Made by a program: the position numbers and the translations under genes. Shown here one piece after another: positions 21,607-23,594 of a DNA stretch of 23,594 nucleotides. The notes beneath the pieces were generated by a model. That model ran no database searches and was not told the origin of the DNA. It saw only the letters and a list, made by a program, of their open reading frames with translations. The stretch's first letter is position 1. Each line of letters opens with the position of its first letter. Source of the DNA: CAZINM01 sp964540605 (GTDB lineage: Bacteria > Patescibacteriota > Dojkabacteria > SC72 > JAHDCA01); NCBI GenBank assembly GCA_964540605.1, contig CAZINM010000007.1, positions 1 through 23,594 on the forward strand. The letters are read 5' to 3'.

Positions 21607-23594
21607 CTACAATATCGCCATTGCAGCAACATTATCCCCTTCTCTAAGTGTCATGATCTTTACTCCTGAAGTTTGTCTACCCAAAACTGGTATAGCTTTT
21701 ATTTCAGATTTGATCACATGACCTTCCTCTGAGATCACTACTAGCTCTTTTTCTGGATGATCCATGATCCTTGCTGATGCAAGTTTACCTACTTTTTGTG
21801 TTGCTCTGAAAGCATAAACTCCTGATCCACCTCTTCTTTGTACTGGGAAATCGCTTAGTTTTGTCATTTTTCCATATCCCTTGGTCGAAATTGTCAGCAG
21901 TGTATTTTCATTTGACCTAATTGCATCCATAGAGATGATCATATCTTCTGCAGATTTGAACTTCATTCCTCTGACTCCCATTGTTGCTCTTCCAGTTGGT
22001 CTTACATCTTTCTCTTTAAATCTGATAGATCTACCATCTCTTGTTACAAGAATGATGTTGTCATCGCCAGTTGTTGGTCTTACCCATTTAAGTTCATCTC
22101 CGTCTTCTAATTTGATAGATATCAAGCCGGAGGCTCTGATACTTGCAAATTCTGAGATCTCAGTTTTCTTCACAGTTCCATTTGATGTTGCCATGAATAG
22201 GTATTTGAAATCGAGAGGTTTGACAACATTATCAGCTTGATTCTCCTGTATCTCATGTTCTCCCATAACGCCTTCGCCTACTCCACCTTTTCCATATGTA
22301 AGTACACTTGTTACAAGTTCATTTTGATCAAGTTGTACAAGATTGACGATAGGTAAACCTTTAGAAGTTCTTGATGATTCAGGTATCTCAAAAACCCTAA
22401 TGCTGAATACTCTACCTTTGTTTGTGAATACCATTAAATTATCATGAGTCTCGCATGAGAATGCATGTTCAATGTAATCCTCTTCTTTTGTTGTTGCTCC
22501 AATTACACCTTTACCACCTCGTTTTTGACTCTTAAATGTATCTGGAGCCATTCTTTTTACATACCCTTCATGACTTATGGTGATAAATGCCTCTGTATTG
22601 GCGACTAGATCCTCCTCTGAGAATTCATCAACTTTACCTTTGATGACCTTCGTCCTTCTTTCGTCACCATGTTTTGCAATAAGTTCGGCCAGATCTTCAT
22701 CTACAGCCTTCAAAACTTCATCTTGGCTACTGAGAACTTTATTATATTCAATTATATCTTTGCTGATCTGATCATATTCATCTTGTAATTTCTCCCTTTC
22801 TAGTGCGGCTAATCTCCTTAGTTGCATATCTAGGATAGCTTGAGCTTGAACTTCAGTGAAGTCGAATTTGTTGATCAAGTTATCTTTTGCTTCTTCTTGA
22901 GTTTGAGAAGATCTTATTGTTGCAATGATCTCATCAAGTACATCAAGAGCTTTGAGCAAACCTTCTAAAATATGCCCTCGATATCTAGCTTGTGCGAGGT
23001 CGAATTCATATCTTCTAATTGTCACTTCAAGTCTAAAATTCAAGAATAGTTCAAGCATCCTCTTTAGTGAGAGAAGCTGAGGTTCTTGATTGACTAATGC
23101 GATCATATTGGCATTAAATGCCAATTGCATCTGTGTATATTTGTATAGTTTGTTAAGAATTGTTTTTGGTTGTGCAGAGGTTTTAAGGATTATTACAATT
23201 CTCATTCCATCACTGGTCGATTCATCACGAATATCTGAGATACCTTTGATCTTTCCTTCTTTTACTAGGTCAGCAATTTTGGTTATTAATGTGGCTTTAT
23301 TCACCTGATAAGGGATCTCTGTAACAATAATATGCATTCTCTTACTTCGGGTATCTTCTTCGATCCTGGCTTTAGCTCTCATTAGTACTCTACCTCGCCC
23401 AGTTGAGTAGGCATTTAATATCTCTTTTTGATCGTAAATGATACCTCCAGTTGGAAAATCAGGACCTGGAACTATAGAAATAAGCTCATCAGGAGTAATT
23501 GATGAAATGAAATGTGGATAAAGTCTGACCTCAGAATCACCATTTTGTGGATGTTCATTTAATCGATCTTTGATCTCTTGAAGTTTTAATTCGG
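21607..23594 (-). CDS. gyrA: DNA gyrase subunit A, N-terminus cut by window edge
   Basis: About 661 residues are visible, ending in AAMAIL and a TAG stop. The visible part opens in the breakage-reunion domain with PGPDFPTGGIIY, STGRGRVLMRAKA and ITEIPYQVNKA-type sequence (VTEIPYQVNKATL). It continues through the coiled-coil region (AILDMQLRRLAALEREKL) into the C-terminal beta-pinwheel. The GyrA box reads QKRGGKG (near 22510-22530), close to canonical QRRGGKG, and a second QRRGGSG lies later. The box favours GyrA over ParC. The catalytic tyrosine lies in the missing N-terminal part, some 170 residues. With GyrB it introduces negative supercoils. The frame has no in-frame TGA, so TGA is not read as glycine here. 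Confidence 0.95.
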   Translation of the reverse strand, partial: ELKLQEIKDRLNEHPQNGDSEVRLYPHFISSITPDELISIVPGPDFPTGGIIYDQKEILNAYSTGRGRVLMRAKARIEEDTRSKRMHIIVTEIPYQVNKATLITKIADLVKEGKIKGISDIRDESTSDGMRIVIILKTSAQPKTILNKLYKYTQMQLAFNANMIALVNQEPQLLSLKRMLELFLNFRLEVTIRRYEFDLAQARYRGHILEGLLKALDVLDEIIATIRSSQTQEEAKDNLINKFDFTEVQAQAILDMQLRRLAALEREKLQDEYDQISKDIIEYNKVLSSQDEVLKAVDEDLAELIAKHGDERRTKVIKGKVDEFSEEDLVANTEAFITISHEGYVKRMAPDTFKSQKRGGKGVIGATTKEEDYIEHAFSCETHDNLMVFTNKGRVFSIRVFEIPESSRTSKGLPIVNLVQLDQNELVTSVLTYGKGGVGEGVMGEHEIQENQADNVVKPLDFKYLFMATSNGTVKKTEISEFASIRASGLISIKLEDGDELKWVRPTTGDDNIILVTRDGRSIRFKEKDVRPTGRATMGVRGMKFKSAEDMIISMDAIRSNENTLLTISTKGYGKMTKLSDFPVQRRGGSGVYAFRATQKVGKLASARIMDHPEKELVVISEEGHVIKSEIKAIPVLGRQTSGVKIMTLREGDNVAAMAIL

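Noticed and set aside
1..23594. CRISPR arrays, rRNA or tRNA genes, transposase or integrase genes
   Set aside because: Looked for on both strands. No regular repeat-spacer array, RNA gene or recombinase could be supported.

Overview
The window is AT-rich bacterial DNA (a 60-base sample at 5041-5100 is about 28% GC). It uses TAA/TAG stops in its AT-rich genes and the standard code. It has closely packed genes, very large proteins of unknown function, a sortase, a VanY-type peptidase and a glycan-assembly cluster. This mix suggests a candidate-phyla-radiation (Patescibacteria) genome, but no rRNA or other decisive marker is present, so that placement is a low-confidence inference. Two runs of N (9494-9508 and 12925-12934) show that it is a draft scaffold.

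Layout, left to right. 1-4918 (minus): most of a giant protein that runs off the left edge in a Pro/Ala/Thr/Val repeat, overlapping the end of a 213-residue gene (to 5549). 5743-12773: a glycan cluster with two plus-strand polytopic membrane proteins of related architecture enclosing two minus-strand GT4 glycosyltransferases. 12774-14569: two GC-rich minus-strand genes, a secreted 199-residue protein and an 80-residue two-helix membrane protein, each behind a consensus promoter and a shared leader-RNA element. 14650-15772: a GT2 glycosyltransferase and a tiny protein with the architecture of a sortase substrate. 15800-16985: two overlapping genes of unknown function. 17020-17331: a third GC-rich unit with a 54-residue membrane protein. 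17514-19194: VanY-like carboxypeptidase and sortase. 19244-21559: an unknown 771-residue protein. 21607-23594: most of gyrA, entering from the right edge.

The main discovery candidate is the set of GC-rich one-gene units embedded in the AT-rich background. Two of them (13991-14417 and 17019-17332) are bounded by closely related inverted repeats, ACTATGTACTAGAG-like at one locus and ACTATGTACTGGAG-like at the other. The first is also flanked by a direct repeat ATTTGT at 17014-17019 and 17332-17337, as expected of a small transposition unit. Each carries a structured leader, a strong Shine-Dalgarno site, one small hydrophobic ORF and a GC-rich 3' hairpin. Both lie downstream of perfect or near-perfect TTGAC(A/C)-17-TATAAT promoters outside the repeats. 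In the 17.0 kb unit the Shine-Dalgarno sequence has an exact 9-base complement in the same leader, so it could be masked.

Most AT-rich genes, in contrast, have a -10 box only 5-10 bases before the start codon and no Shine-Dalgarno, which suggests leaderless transcripts. The window therefore appears to hold two expression styles that track base composition. Functionally the AT-rich genes point to building and modifying the cell surface: glycosyltransferases, cell-wall peptidase, sortase and a candidate sortase substrate.
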